DNA of 64,000 bases, from the NCBI GenBank assembly GCA_964513515.1, contig CAZEMP010000003.1, positions 1-64,000 on the forward strand, in the 5' to 3' direction. Within the stretch, counting starts at the first letter, position 1; each line of letters begins with the position of its first letter. Positions 17,125-26,087 of the stretch are shown piece after piece. The stretch is from Bog-1340 sp964513515 (GTDB lineage Bacteria; Patescibacteriota; Minisyncoccia; Phycocordibacterales; GWA1-40-21). Both the position numbers and the translations under genes were made by a program. The notes below the pieces were generated by a model. It worked only from the letters and a program-made list of their open reading frames with translations. It searched no databases and was not told where the DNA came from.

Positions 17125-18108
17125 CTAAAAGTTTTTCTCCTCTATATAGGCAAATAATTTCATTTTTCTCTGTATTATTTTGTATTTCGGATTTGCTTTT
17201 AGTATTATTCCCTTTAGCACCTCTTTGTCATCAGGAAGATGATAAGTACAAATTGATAAAATGGGAGAATATTTTTGTAAAATTTTTGTTGCGCCTTGTA
17301 ATAAATATCTTTCATACCCCTCTATGTCCGACTTAATGAAATCAATTTTTTTAATATTATTTTTTTCTGCCCAGATATCGAGAGTAGTAACATTAAGTTT
17401 TATATTGCTATTTTCTTTTTTTCCAAACGAATTGCCGGCAGTGTTATTATCATTTTCAAAAAAATCTAGTTTTTCCTCTTTATTACTAAGACCAAAGGGA
17501 ACTATTGTTATTTTGCCAGTATCATTTTTATTATATTCAATAGTTTTTTGTAATAATTTTATATTTGCAGGTAATGGTTCAAAAGCATAGGCATGTGCGC
17601 CCTTTTTTGATGCATATGCAGAAAAATCACCAATCCAAGCACCTGCATCAATAACCACGTCACCTTTTTTAATTGTTATATTTTCACCATTTTGACCTAT
17701 ATAACAATAAGTTCCCTCATTAATAACTTTGTCTAACTCATCAATTATTTTATAGTTATAATTATCATTATATTCCGTATAAACCTTTAATGAATCTTCA
17801 TATACATATCTCATCAAATATGTATTTTCGACTTTAGGTAAATAAATACCATTAAAATCATACCTATCTATTTTTAGAAATTTTTTATTAAATTCATCGT
17901 CTGCTGGTTTATTGTACCTCTGAATTTCTTTCTGTCTTTTAATAACAAAATAATTTTTTTTCTGATTAAAATATTTAGTTTTTTCTTTATTAAAAAAAAC
18001 AAATATAAAATATAATAAAGTTAGCAAACGACCTGATATTTTTAATATATATATAAAAATCGTATAATCATTTGCCCAAATCCTAAGGTAATTAAAGTTT
18101 TCTTTCAT
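17125..18108 (-). CDS. FkbM family methyltransferase (3)
   Basis: The 327-residue protein has a hydrophobic stretch near residues 13-40 (FIYILKISGRLLTLLYFIF), probably a membrane anchor. Then come the FkbM core IKKGDVVIDAGAWIGDFSAY, AYAFEPLPANIKLLQKTIEY and KKIDFIKSDIEGYERYLLQG. It is predicted to methylate a sugar hydroxyl. Together with copies at 12309 and 14131 it suggests several methylated positions in the glycan. It lies 3 nt after the upstream glycosyltransferase. Confidence 0.87.
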   Translation of the reverse strand: MKENFNYLRIWANDYTIFIYILKISGRLLTLLYFIFVFFNKEKTKYFNQKKNYFVIKRQKEIQRYNKPADDEFNKKFLKIDRYDFNGIYLPKVENTYLMRYVYEDSLKVYTEYNDNYNYKIIDELDKVINEGTYCYIGQNGENITIKKGDVVIDAGAWIGDFSAYASKKGAHAYAFEPLPANIKLLQKTIEYNKNDTGKITIVPFGLSNKEEKLDFFENDNNTAGNSFGKKENSNIKLNVTTLDIWAEKNNIKKIDFIKSDIEGYERYLLQGATKILQKYSPILSICTYHLPDDKEVLKGIILKANPKYKIIQRKMKLFAYIEEKNF

Positions 18109-18111
18109 ATT

Positions 18112-19002
18112 TTATTTTCTTATTCCAATTTTTAATAACACCGTTTTAACTAACTCCTTAAAAGAAGTTATATATGCACGAAGTAAAAAATAAACTCTAA
18201 CTTTACGAGGTGATAGTGATAAATTATATAAATCACTCATCCATAATAATAATTTAATTGAACTTTCAGATCTTTTTGAATACGTTTCGAATCCTGGAAC
18301 CAGATCCCAGCGCATATTATCATTTCGAGTTTTTACGACAGGTTCGGCTATGAGAGCAAATGAGCTATCTTTAAATGCTGTTAGGAGAATATAAAAATGA
18401 ACAACTTGAGAATCTAAATACGGTTCCTTATTATTAAAATCAACCCAGATTTTTCTTTTAAAAAGTTGTGTAGAAATACCACCAAAATTTCCAAGTAAAT
18501 CAACGTAATTTTTAATTGAATGCACAAAGTCTGACAAATTTTTATAGATTACATCATTTTTCATTTGCTTATTTGGATGAGATACTACAGGTTTAAGTAG
18601 CTCGTGATCATATCCCCAACAATTAAGCATTAAATATGGAACATTCAAAGTTTTAATCCTATTGAGCATAATAGAAAAACTATTTGGGAAAAAGGCATCA
18701 TCATCACCAAAAGTTAGACAATATTCACCAGTGCTTTTTTCCACTACTGACACAAGATTTCTATCAAAACCGATATTTGTTTCGTTTCTGAAATATTTTA
18801 TATTAATATTACTAAATTTTGTCTGAAATTCTTTAACAACATTAGTCGTATTATCTGTGCTACCGTTATCTGAAATAACAACTTCTAATTGATCAAAAAT
18901 CTCTTTATTTGTAAATTGTGAAACAATGCTGTTTAAACAATCTTTTAGACAACTTTCTCTATTGAAAGTCGGAATACAAATACTTAATAACGGTTTATTC
19001 AT
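18112..19002 (-). CDS. Family 2 glycosyltransferase
   Basis: The 296-residue GT-A enzyme begins LLSICIPTFNRESCLKDCLN, followed by VVISDNGSTDNTTNVV and the DxD-type CLTFGDDDAFFPNSF. The start is ATG 19002. It belongs to the minus-strand block between the flippase and an FkbM gene. Donor and acceptor are not evident. It resembles rhamnosyl- or abequosyl-type transferases only at the level of the general family. Confidence 0.87.
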   Translation of the reverse strand: MNKPLLSICIPTFNRESCLKDCLNSIVSQFTNKEIFDQLEVVISDNGSTDNTTNVVKEFQTKFSNINIKYFRNETNIGFDRNLVSVVEKSTGEYCLTFGDDDAFFPNSFSIMLNRIKTLNVPYLMLNCWGYDHELLKPVVSHPNKQMKNDVIYKNLSDFVHSIKNYVDLLGNFGGISTQLFKRKIWVDFNNKEPYLDSQVVHFYILLTAFKDSSFALIAEPVVKTRNDNMRWDLVPGFETYSKRSESSIKLLLWMSDLYNLSLSPRKVRVYFLLRAYITSFKELVKTVLLKIGIRK

Positions 19003-19110
19003 ATATAAAGACTTTTATTATTTTTTTAACCATTTACAATTCTTGGTTCCATTTGATGTTAAATCTATTGAAGTATTTTTTGTATTAACACAATGATTTA
19101 ATAAGTAATG

Positions 19111-20472
19111 TTACTTAATTAAAGCACTATTGAAAAAAATACTCAATATTATTCTTCTAGACTGTTTAAACAAAATGAGAGATAAGGATGGTATTAAATA
19201 TGAGACTAAGCTTGCGAAGGCTGCACCAGCCATTCCATATCTGGGTATCCAAAATAGGTTTAGAGTTACATTTACTATCATTCCGAGGAAGGTCATAAGT
19301 GATATGGTTTTTGTAATGTTTTCTGCGACCAATACTTGTTGTGCGAATGAATTTAATATTCCACCAATATTACTCCACACATATATTTGTAAGACTGTAG
19401 TTGCACCTACGAATCCTGTACCAAATATTATAGTTAATAAATTTTTGGAAAAAAAGCTTGTGGGTATAGCTGTAATTATAGATATAAACAGTATAAGTAT
19501 AAATAATTTTTTTATTCTCTTGTAATATAACTCCTCAGATATTTTTTTTGCATTAATAATCGCGGGGAAAAGTCCGGAGGTTATTATCGCCGGAATAAAA
19601 TACCAGACTTCTGATATTGATACAGCCGAACTGTATAATCCAACTGATGTGGCATCCATCATATTTTTTATCATTACTTGGTCGATACGTGCATAAATTA
19701 AAAAAAAGGCTGACGAAAAAATAAGAGGAAATGAATCTTTTAAAATTGAAAGAGCAATTTTTTTGTCGAACTTCCAATATCGTACTGTTCCAATTTTTTT
19801 AATTCTTAAATATAAATATCCAATAGCATAAAGAATAGGTTCAAGTAAAACAACAAACGCAAGATAAATAACACCTTTACCATAAATAATTACCAATATT
19901 TTTAAAATATTTAATATTAGAATAACAATGACAACAAGAAGTGATGTATATTTTTGATCCACCATCGCTTGGAATTCGTAAGCTATCAATATAAAAGAAC
20001 TGAATATAAAACCTAAACTAACTATAAATATTAAAAGCAACGAAACGTCTTTTGGTGAAAGAAAATATGCAAAAAGTATACAAAATATTATTGCTATAAT
20101 GGACGCGAACATTCTTAAACCAATAGCTGAGCCCATATACTCATTTCTTTTTTCAGGATATTTTATAAGGTCTCTATACAATATCTGATCTATCCCCAAG
20201 CCAGCAATGAAGCCAAAAAGACCAACAAAACTTACTGCATAACTAAGTTGTCCATAGTTTGTGGGTCCCAAATTTCTTGCAATATATGTTGTAGTAATAA
20301 AGGAAATTATCATACTTGCAATTTTTGCAAAAAACATCCAACCTATGTTTTCCGAATATTTTCTTATTCCGGGATGCTGTGTTTTTTCCTTTATGTATAG
20401 CCAAAAAAAATCAAAATTGTTTAGGTATTCAAAAAGAAAAAAAGTCTTTTTTGTAGGTTGATTAATTTCCAT
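19111..20472 (-). CDS. wzx: Wzx-type polysaccharide flippase
   Basis: The 453-residue polytopic protein has about 12-14 hydrophobic helices of the MOP/PST superfamily. An early GWMFFAKIASMIISFITTTY and YIARNLGPTNYGQLSYAVSF are typical of the O-antigen flippase N-terminus. It would move undecaprenyl-linked glycan units across the cytoplasmic membrane. It sits directly after the RfbH-like gene, in the usual locus arrangement. Lys/Arg-rich N-terminal residues place the start in the cytosol. Confidence 0.9.
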   Translation of the reverse strand: MEINQPTKKTFFLFEYLNNFDFFWLYIKEKTQHPGIRKYSENIGWMFFAKIASMIISFITTTYIARNLGPTNYGQLSYAVSFVGLFGFIAGLGIDQILYRDLIKYPEKRNEYMGSAIGLRMFASIIAIIFCILFAYFLSPKDVSLLLIFIVSLGFIFSSFILIAYEFQAMVDQKYTSLLVVIVILILNILKILVIIYGKGVIYLAFVVLLEPILYAIGYLYLRIKKIGTVRYWKFDKKIALSILKDSFPLIFSSAFFLIYARIDQVMIKNMMDATSVGLYSSAVSISEVWYFIPAIITSGLFPAIINAKKISEELYYKRIKKLFILILFISIITAIPTSFFSKNLLTIIFGTGFVGATTVLQIYVWSNIGGILNSFAQQVLVAENITKTISLMTFLGMIVNVTLNLFWIPRYGMAGAAFASLVSYLIPSLSLILFKQSRRIILSIFFNSALIK

Positions 20473-20487
20473 TATTCAATTAGATAT

Positions 20488-21714
20488 TTATTTGTTATAT
20501 AATGACAAAAATTCAACAAATTTGTTTTTTAAATAGTTCATTTGATCATCATTTAGTCCATGATGACACGCCACCACGAAACCACTTTTCATTATTTGTT
20601 CTGTATTTGGGAAAATTGACCTTGTTTCTTTTCTTTGAATATTTTTGAAAGCCGGTTGTTTTAAAATATTACCTGTAAATATTGGTCTTGTTTGAATGTT
20701 ATTATCTTCAAGAAACGTAACTAATTGTAAACGAGTAAATGGTGCACTAGGCTTTATTATGAGAGGGAAAGCAAGCCAGGCTGTCTCCGTATGAGGTGTT
20801 TGTTTGGGGAGTATAAAATATTTACTATTTCTAGTAAAGAAATTATAAAGTAAAGAAAAATTATTTTTTCTTTTAATTAAGAAACCAGGTAATCTTTTTA
20901 ATTGTGCTAGAGCAAAAGCAGACGAGAGCTCTAATGGTAGAAAATTATATCCAATTTCACTAAAGATAAATTTATTATCGTAAGGTATGCCGCTTAATTT
21001 TACCTGAAATCGATTTTTTAGTAGTTCAGAATTTGCTTTTTCTCCAAATAGTGAAGATTGTCTACCCCAACCACGTAAAACTACAAGTTTATCTACCCAT
21101 TTTGGATTATTCACACAAATCATTCCTCCTCCACCCGCACCATTTATTATGTGAGAACCATAAAAACTAGTTGTAGAAATATGAGAATATGTACCTGTAG
21201 GTTTCCTATTATATTTTCCACCAAGGGTGTCACAAGAATCCTCGATGAACCAGAGTTTATGTTTCTTTGCAATTTCAGACAATTTTTTCATATTCGGGAT
21301 GTTACCCATAAGAGAAGGAATCATTAATAGTTTTGTTTTTGAAGTAATTGCTTTTTCCACATCTGTCGGGTTAATTATATATGTATCTGGGTCCACATCT
21401 ACAAAAACAGGAACAAGACCTTTTTGAATGATGGGGGCAACTGTAGTAGCAAAAGTAAGTATCGGAGTAATAACTTCTGTACCATGTGGCAAATTCAATA
21501 TTTCCAAAGCTAACAAATTAGCTGATGATCCAGAATTGACCATTACACCATATTTTTTACCAAACATTTTTGCTATTTTACCTTCAAATTCTTTAGTTTT
21601 ATCACCAAGTGCAGTGTTTCCTTTAAGAACTTTTACAACAGCATCAATTTCTTCCTTTCCATGAACTGAGAGGCCATAAGGGACTCTGATTTTTGATTGT
21701 ATTTTTTTTGACAT
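20488..21714 (-). CDS. rfbH: RfbH-like NDP-4-keto-6-deoxyhexose 3-dehydratase lacking Fe-S cysteines
   Basis: The 408-residue protein is of the DegT/DnrJ/EryC1/StrS aminotransferase fold. The catalytic Lys position is His188 (SFYGSHIINGAG), the hallmark of C-3 dehydratases E1/RfbH and ColD, which use PMP or PLP without forming a Lys Schiff base. Other blocks are MVNSGSSANLLALEI and IEDSCDTLGG. In E1 the region after RDWGR holds the cysteines of a [2Fe-2S] cluster. Here RGWGRQSSLFGEKANSEL has none, and the protein has only three cysteines, elsewhere. It may therefore work like ColD, without a reductase. RfbF and RfbG nearby argue for a CDP-sugar substrate. It is the first gene of the minus-strand block, divergent from 21867. 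Confidence 0.87.
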   Translation of the reverse strand: MSKKIQSKIRVPYGLSVHGKEEIDAVVKVLKGNTALGDKTKEFEGKIAKMFGKKYGVMVNSGSSANLLALEILNLPHGTEVITPILTFATTVAPIIQKGLVPVFVDVDPDTYIINPTDVEKAITSKTKLLMIPSLMGNIPNMKKLSEIAKKHKLWFIEDSCDTLGGKYNRKPTGTYSHISTTSFYGSHIINGAGGGGMICVNNPKWVDKLVVLRGWGRQSSLFGEKANSELLKNRFQVKLSGIPYDNKFIFSEIGYNFLPLELSSAFALAQLKRLPGFLIKRKNNFSLLYNFFTRNSKYFILPKQTPHTETAWLAFPLIIKPSAPFTRLQLVTFLEDNNIQTRPIFTGNILKQPAFKNIQRKETRSIFPNTEQIMKSGFVVACHHGLNDDQMNYLKNKFVEFLSLYNK

Positions 21715-21720
21715 GCTCGT

Positions 21721-21726
21721 ATACTA
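21721..21726 (-). promoter_or_regulatory. Promoter of the minus-strand glycan block, leaderless geometry
   Basis: On the minus strand TAGTAT (21726-21721) is followed by six bases and then the ATG of the RfbH-like gene. The 152-bp divergent gap 21715-21866 must also hold the promoter of the plus-strand gene. Confidence 0.5.
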
Positions 21727-21866
21727 TTACTTATTAATACTGGTGATGATATCATTTTGCTAATTATTTGCATAGTAAATTTGTTAATTATATATTGATA
21801 GATAAAACATATATGATATAACTAACGGGAAGTATTTTTTGATTAAATTCATATAACTATCAATTT

Positions 21867-22400
21867 ATGGCTATTAATGAAAAAGAAAAAATAATATTGG
21901 CTAAACTTATAAAAAAGGCAAATAATACTCAAATTAAAGGAGATATCTGGCATGAGTTAGTAAAAAAATTTGTAACTGTATCTATAGAACTTTTTATTAC
22001 AGATAAACACAATAGAGTATTCATGGTATATCGTAAGGATCGTGAATTTGATGGTTATCATATTCCGGGTGTAAGAATAAATCATTGGGAGACTGTTGAC
22101 CAAGCATGTAAACGTCTTATTAAAAATGAAATTAAACCAAATGGTTTGAAGATAACCAAAATGGTACCAATTGGATGGTTTGGAGTTCAAAAAGATAATA
22201 ATCTAAAAAATAAATCTTATTATAGAAATCCAATACAATTAATTCACACAGCTCATTATGACGGTGAATTTATCGAAAAAAAAGATATAGGATTTTTTCA
22301 GCTAGGAGCTTTACCTAAAAATACACTCGAATGTCAAAAATTATTAATTAAAAGGTTTAAAAATTTTTTAAAAGATAATCAAATAGTTCTTGGAAAATAG
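21867..22400 (+). CDS. Nudix-fold protein with degenerate Nudix box
   Basis: The 177-residue protein has a Nudix-like core: FVTVSIELFITDKHNRVFMV, then YHIPGVRINHWETVDQACKR. The Nudix box consensus GX5EX7REUXEEXGU is only partly kept. G and the first E are present (GVRINHWE), but REUXEE reads RLIKNE, so the usual metal-binding glutamates are mostly gone. Gmm-type GDP-mannose hydrolases also lack the standard pattern and occur in polysaccharide loci, so a GDP-sugar hydrolase or a non-catalytic role is possible. It is the first plus-strand gene of the region, 91 bp before rfbG. Confidence 0.7.
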   Translation: MAINEKEKIILAKLIKKANNTQIKGDIWHELVKKFVTVSIELFITDKHNRVFMVYRKDREFDGYHIPGVRINHWETVDQACKRLIKNEIKPNGLKITKMVPIGWFGVQKDNNLKNKSYYRNPIQLIHTAHYDGEFIEKKDIGFFQLGALPKNTLECQKLLIKRFKNFLKDNQIVLGK

Positions 22401-22491
22401 CAATCAAATCGTTGGGTAAGGTTCCGTATAATTTATTGACATAGAAATACAAAAGAAGTAGTCTTATTTCATATAATATTCTATAAATAAT

Positions 22492-23559
22492 ATGCGTAAA
22501 TTTTTTAAAAATAAAAAAATTATTATTACTGGTCACACAGGATTTAAGGGTTCATGGTTAACTCAAATACTTTTGAATTTTGGAGCTGATGTTGTTGGGA
22601 TTTCTTTGCCACCGAATACATCGCCAAGTTTATTTGAAGTTTTAAAAATTAAAAATAAAATTAAAAATAATTTTATTGATGTCCGTGATTTTGATGCTGT
22701 TAAAAAGGTTTTTTCTGATGAAAAGCCACAAATAGTTTTTCACCTCGCAGCACAGCCTATAGTAAGAGTTAGTTATGACGAGCCACTAAAAACAATTTCT
22801 ACAAATATATTAGGAACCGCTAACATTCTCAATGCTATAAAAGAAACCAAAAGTGTTAAATCAGCTGTTATTATTACTACAGATAAGGTTTATGAAGACA
22901 AAGACTGGCTTTATCCTTACAGAGAAAACGATTCTCTTGGAGGATATGATCCATACAGTGCAAGTAAAGCTGCAGCGGATATAATTGCAAACTGTTATAT
23001 AAAATCCTTTTTTAACCCAAAAGATTTTAAAACCAAACATAACACTTTAATAGCCGTTGCTAGAGCGGGAAATGTTATTGGGGGTGGTGACTGGGCGCCG
23101 TATCGTTTGGTACCAGATATCATCCGTTCAATTTATGAGAAAAAAGAGGTTATAGAAATTCGAAGTCCTGATGCAATTCGTCCGTGGGAGCATGTTTTAG
23201 AGCCACTTTCTGGATACCTTATGCTTGCAAAAGTTTTATACGAAGAAAAGAAAGAATTTTCTGGAGCTTGGAATTTTGGTCCAAATGATGATAGTTTTAT
23301 GACAGTACAAAGATTAGTTACTGAAGCAATTAAAATATTGAAAAAGGGAGTTCTTAAAGTAAAATTAGATTTATTAAAACATGAGACCAATATTCTCAAA
23401 CTTGATATTAGTAAGGTCAAAACGCTATTAGGATGGAAGCCGACATTAAATTTTCAACAAAATTTGGATTTTACTTTTAATTGGTATAAGAATTATTATG
23501 GAAAGTCTGAAGATGTTGTAAAATTTACTAACCAGCAAATTAAAATTTTTTTTAAATAA
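22492..23559 (+). CDS. rfbG: CDP-glucose 4,6-dehydratase
   Basis: RfbG converts CDP-D-glucose to CDP-4-keto-6-deoxy-D-glucose with bound NAD. The 355-residue protein shows IIITGHTGFKGSWLTQIL (NAD site), VFHLAAQPIVRVSYDEP, ITTDKVYEDKDW and the catalytic YxxxK in DPYSASKAAADI, with WAPYRLVPDII further on. Length matches the family. It is followed after five bases by rfbF, giving the first two steps of the CDP-3,6-dideoxyhexose route in one operon. The RfbH-like third-step gene is on the opposite strand. Confidence 0.95.
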   Translation: MRKFFKNKKIIITGHTGFKGSWLTQILLNFGADVVGISLPPNTSPSLFEVLKIKNKIKNNFIDVRDFDAVKKVFSDEKPQIVFHLAAQPIVRVSYDEPLKTISTNILGTANILNAIKETKSVKSAVIITTDKVYEDKDWLYPYRENDSLGGYDPYSASKAAADIIANCYIKSFFNPKDFKTKHNTLIAVARAGNVIGGGDWAPYRLVPDIIRSIYEKKEVIEIRSPDAIRPWEHVLEPLSGYLMLAKVLYEEKKEFSGAWNFGPNDDSFMTVQRLVTEAIKILKKGVLKVKLDLLKHETNILKLDISKVKTLLGWKPTLNFQQNLDFTFNWYKNYYGKSEDVVKFTNQQIKIFFK

Positions 23560-23564
23560 AAATT

Positions 23565-24347
23565 ATGAAAATAGTAATATTGGCAGGAGGTTTAGGAACT
23601 AGATTAAATGAAGAAACAGTTACAAAACCAAAACCAATGGTGGAAATAGGTGGTATGCCAATACTTTGGCATATTATGAAAATATATTCCCACTACGGAT
23701 TTAATGAGTTTATTATTTGTTTGGGATATAAGGGTTACTATATTAAAGAATGGTTTAATAATTATTATTTACATAATAGTGATGTTACAATTAGCCTAGA
23801 AAAAAATTCTATCGAATATCACAAGAATCGATCTGAGAAATGGAAAATTACTCTTGTAGATACTGGCGACAATACAATGACAGCAGGTAGAGTAAAAAGA
23901 ATACAAGATTATATTGGTAATGAAACATTTATGCTCACTTATGGAGACGGCCTTTCAGATATTAATATTAAAAGTTTAGTTGATTTTCATCAAAAAAATA
24001 AAAGTACTGCTACCGTTACATCAGTTATTCCAGAGGGTAAGTTTGGAACAGTTATTATAAACGACGAATACAGCGTTACATCTTTTAGCGAAAAAACAGA
24101 CAATAAACATAGAATAAATGGAGGTTTTTTTGTCTTTGAACCTAAAATATTTGATTATCTGAAAGGTGGTGATGAAATAATGTTGGAAAAAGGTCCTATG
24201 GAAAATTTATCAAAAGATGGGCAATTAAAAGCATTTCTTCACGATGGTTTTTGGAAACCTATGGATACAATAAATGACAAAAATAAATTAGAAGATTTAT
24301 GGAAATCTGGAAATGCACCTTGGAAAATTTGGAATAAAAACAAATAA
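23565..24347 (+). CDS. rfbF: Glucose-1-phosphate cytidylyltransferase
   Basis: RfbF makes CDP-glucose from CTP and glucose-1-phosphate. The 260-residue nucleotidyltransferase begins MKIVILAGGLGTRLNEETVT, with the GGxGTR pyrophosphorylase loop. It then has KPKPMVEIGGMPILWHIMKI, LTYGDGLSDINI (metal-binding GDG) and HDGFWKPMDTINDKN. Start and length fit the family. The start codon lies in an A-rich context with no Shine-Dalgarno. Confidence 0.95.
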   Translation: MKIVILAGGLGTRLNEETVTKPKPMVEIGGMPILWHIMKIYSHYGFNEFIICLGYKGYYIKEWFNNYYLHNSDVTISLEKNSIEYHKNRSEKWKITLVDTGDNTMTAGRVKRIQDYIGNETFMLTYGDGLSDINIKSLVDFHQKNKSTATVTSVIPEGKFGTVIINDEYSVTSFSEKTDNKHRINGGFFVFEPKIFDYLKGGDEIMLEKGPMENLSKDGQLKAFLHDGFWKPMDTINDKNKLEDLWKSGNAPWKIWNKNK

Positions 24348-24354
24348 GTATTTT

Positions 24355-25272
24355 ATGAATAATAAAGCACATTTTTGCATTCACGGTGCGTCTAGTCTTA
24401 TAGGTAAAAATTTTTGTAAGTATCTTTTGTCTAACGGCTATTCATTTACCGTTATTGCTCGTGCAGAATCCAAATTAGATTTTATGGAAAATGAAAAAAA
24501 TATTTCAATATATAAATATAATAAATCTATATCTGAGCTTGTAGGAAAAATTCCAAAAATCAAAGATGGAGTTTTTATTCATTTAGCATGGGCTGGTGTG
24601 TTTGGCACAGAAAAGGACATTCCATCTCAAATCACATTTAATATACCAGAGCTTATTTATTCGATAGAATTATCAAATAGTATCGAAATAAAGCACTGGA
24701 TTGGTTTTGGTTCACAGGCAGAGTATGGAAATATAAACAGCAAAAATAAAATAGATGAAAATTTTCCATTAAACCCTATAACTTTATACGGGAAATCTAA
24801 AGTTATTTGTTCAAATGTTGCTAGGGAATTATGTAAAACCTACAACATAGAGTATTCATGGTTAAGATTATTTTCTTCATATGGACCTAACGGGACACAT
24901 AAATGGTTCATTGATTATTTGATAGATGAGATGAAAAATAATAAAGTTTTAAATGTGACCAAATGTGAGCAATATTTAGATTATTTGCACGTAGATGATA
25001 TTTCTGAACTCCTAGTCCTTTTAAGCAAAACAAAAGGTATCGGTGTTGCAAATCTTGGATCTGGAAAAGCGGTTCAGCTTAAAAAAATACTTGAAACTAT
25101 ACATACTATTACCAATAGTAAATCAGTAATAAATTATGGAGCTTTAGAGTACAAATCTGATCAAGGTATGTTTAATGAAGCTGATATTTCAAAACTCTCA
25201 AAAATGACTGGTTGGAAACCAAAGATTGGTATAGAAGATGGTTTATCTGATATGATTAAAAGAAATCAGTAA
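24355..25272 (+). CDS. NAD-dependent sugar-nucleotide SDR
   Basis: The 305-residue extended SDR has FCIHGASSLIGKNFCKYLL (GxxxxxG NAD loop), FIHLAWAGVFGTEKDIPSQI and the catalytic YxxxK in TLYGKSK, then YSWLRLFSSYGPNGTHKWFI. ATG 24355 is used, because the upstream in-frame ATG (24313) lies inside rfbF. The position after rfbG and rfbF suggests it reduces or epimerises the CDP-4-keto-deoxysugar, as paratose or abequose synthases do, but it is not a clear orthologue of either. Confidence 0.83.
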   Translation: MNNKAHFCIHGASSLIGKNFCKYLLSNGYSFTVIARAESKLDFMENEKNISIYKYNKSISELVGKIPKIKDGVFIHLAWAGVFGTEKDIPSQITFNIPELIYSIELSNSIEIKHWIGFGSQAEYGNINSKNKIDENFPLNPITLYGKSKVICSNVARELCKTYNIEYSWLRLFSSYGPNGTHKWFIDYLIDEMKNNKVLNVTKCEQYLDYLHVDDISELLVLLSKTKGIGVANLGSGKAVQLKKILETIHTITNSKSVINYGALEYKSDQGMFNEADISKLSKMTGWKPKIGIEDGLSDMIKRNQ

Positions 25273-25277
25273 ATATT

Positions 25278-26087
25278 ATGAAAAATAATTCTATAGATTT
25301 TGCAAAAAATATTCGTAAAATCATTTTAAAAATGGTTTTTGAAGCAAAAGCATCACATGTTGGTGGTGCGCTTTCCATGGCGGATATTTTAGCTGTTTTA
25401 TATAATGGAATTATAAATGTTGATCCAAAAAATCCAAAATGGAAAGATAGAGATATTTTCTTACTATCAAAAGGACATGCCGGTACAGGATTGTATGCAA
25501 CGCTTGCTTTAAGAGGATTTTTTCCAATGGCTGAATTGGATTCTTATTCAAAAAATGATTCCAGATTTCTTTCCCACGCTAACTTTGAAGTGCCTGGAGT
25601 AGAGCTTTCTACTGGAAGTTTGGGACATGCACTATCAGTTGGTTGTGGTTTTGCACTTTCCTTTAAAAGAAATAATAATCAAAGGAAAGTCTATTGTCTA
25701 TTGAGCGATGGTGAAATGGATGAAGGTTCAAATTGGGAAGCTCTGCTTTTCGCACCACACCACAGACTAAACAATCTTATTGCTATTGTTGATAACAATA
25801 AGATTCAAAGTTTCGGTACTACAAAAGAAGTTCTTGATCTCGGTTCTTTGAGTGATAAATTTAAATCTTTCAGATGGAATGTTATAGAAATAGACGGACA
25901 TGATCACGGACAATTATTAGATGCATTTAATAAAGCTAATGAAGAAAAAAATAGACCATCTATAATCATCGCTAATACCATAAAAGGTAAGGGAGTTGAT
26001 TTTATGGAAAATCAATTATTGTGGCACTATAGATCACCATCTGAAGAACAGTATAAAAACGCTATTAATCAAATTGAAAAACAATGA
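25278..26087 (+). CDS. Transketolase, N-terminal (TPP-binding) subunit
   Basis: The 269-residue protein is the pyrophosphate-binding half of a split transketolase. KASHVGGALSMADILAVLYN opens the fold and LSKGHAGTGLYATLALRG carries the GHA motif. The TPP/metal motif is LLSDGEMDEGSNWEALLFAP with VDNNKIQSFG. It stops 4 nt into the next gene (ATGA overlap). Two-subunit transketolases in deoxysugar loci may transfer a two-carbon ketol unit to a keto-sugar to make branched sugars. Housekeeping pentose-phosphate use is the alternative. Confidence 0.92.
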   Translation: MKNNSIDFAKNIRKIILKMVFEAKASHVGGALSMADILAVLYNGIINVDPKNPKWKDRDIFLLSKGHAGTGLYATLALRGFFPMAELDSYSKNDSRFLSHANFEVPGVELSTGSLGHALSVGCGFALSFKRNNNQRKVYCLLSDGEMDEGSNWEALLFAPHHRLNNLIAIVDNNKIQSFGTTKEVLDLGSLSDKFKSFRWNVIEIDGHDHGQLLDAFNKANEEKNRPSIIIANTIKGKGVDFMENQLLWHYRSPSEEQYKNAINQIEKQ

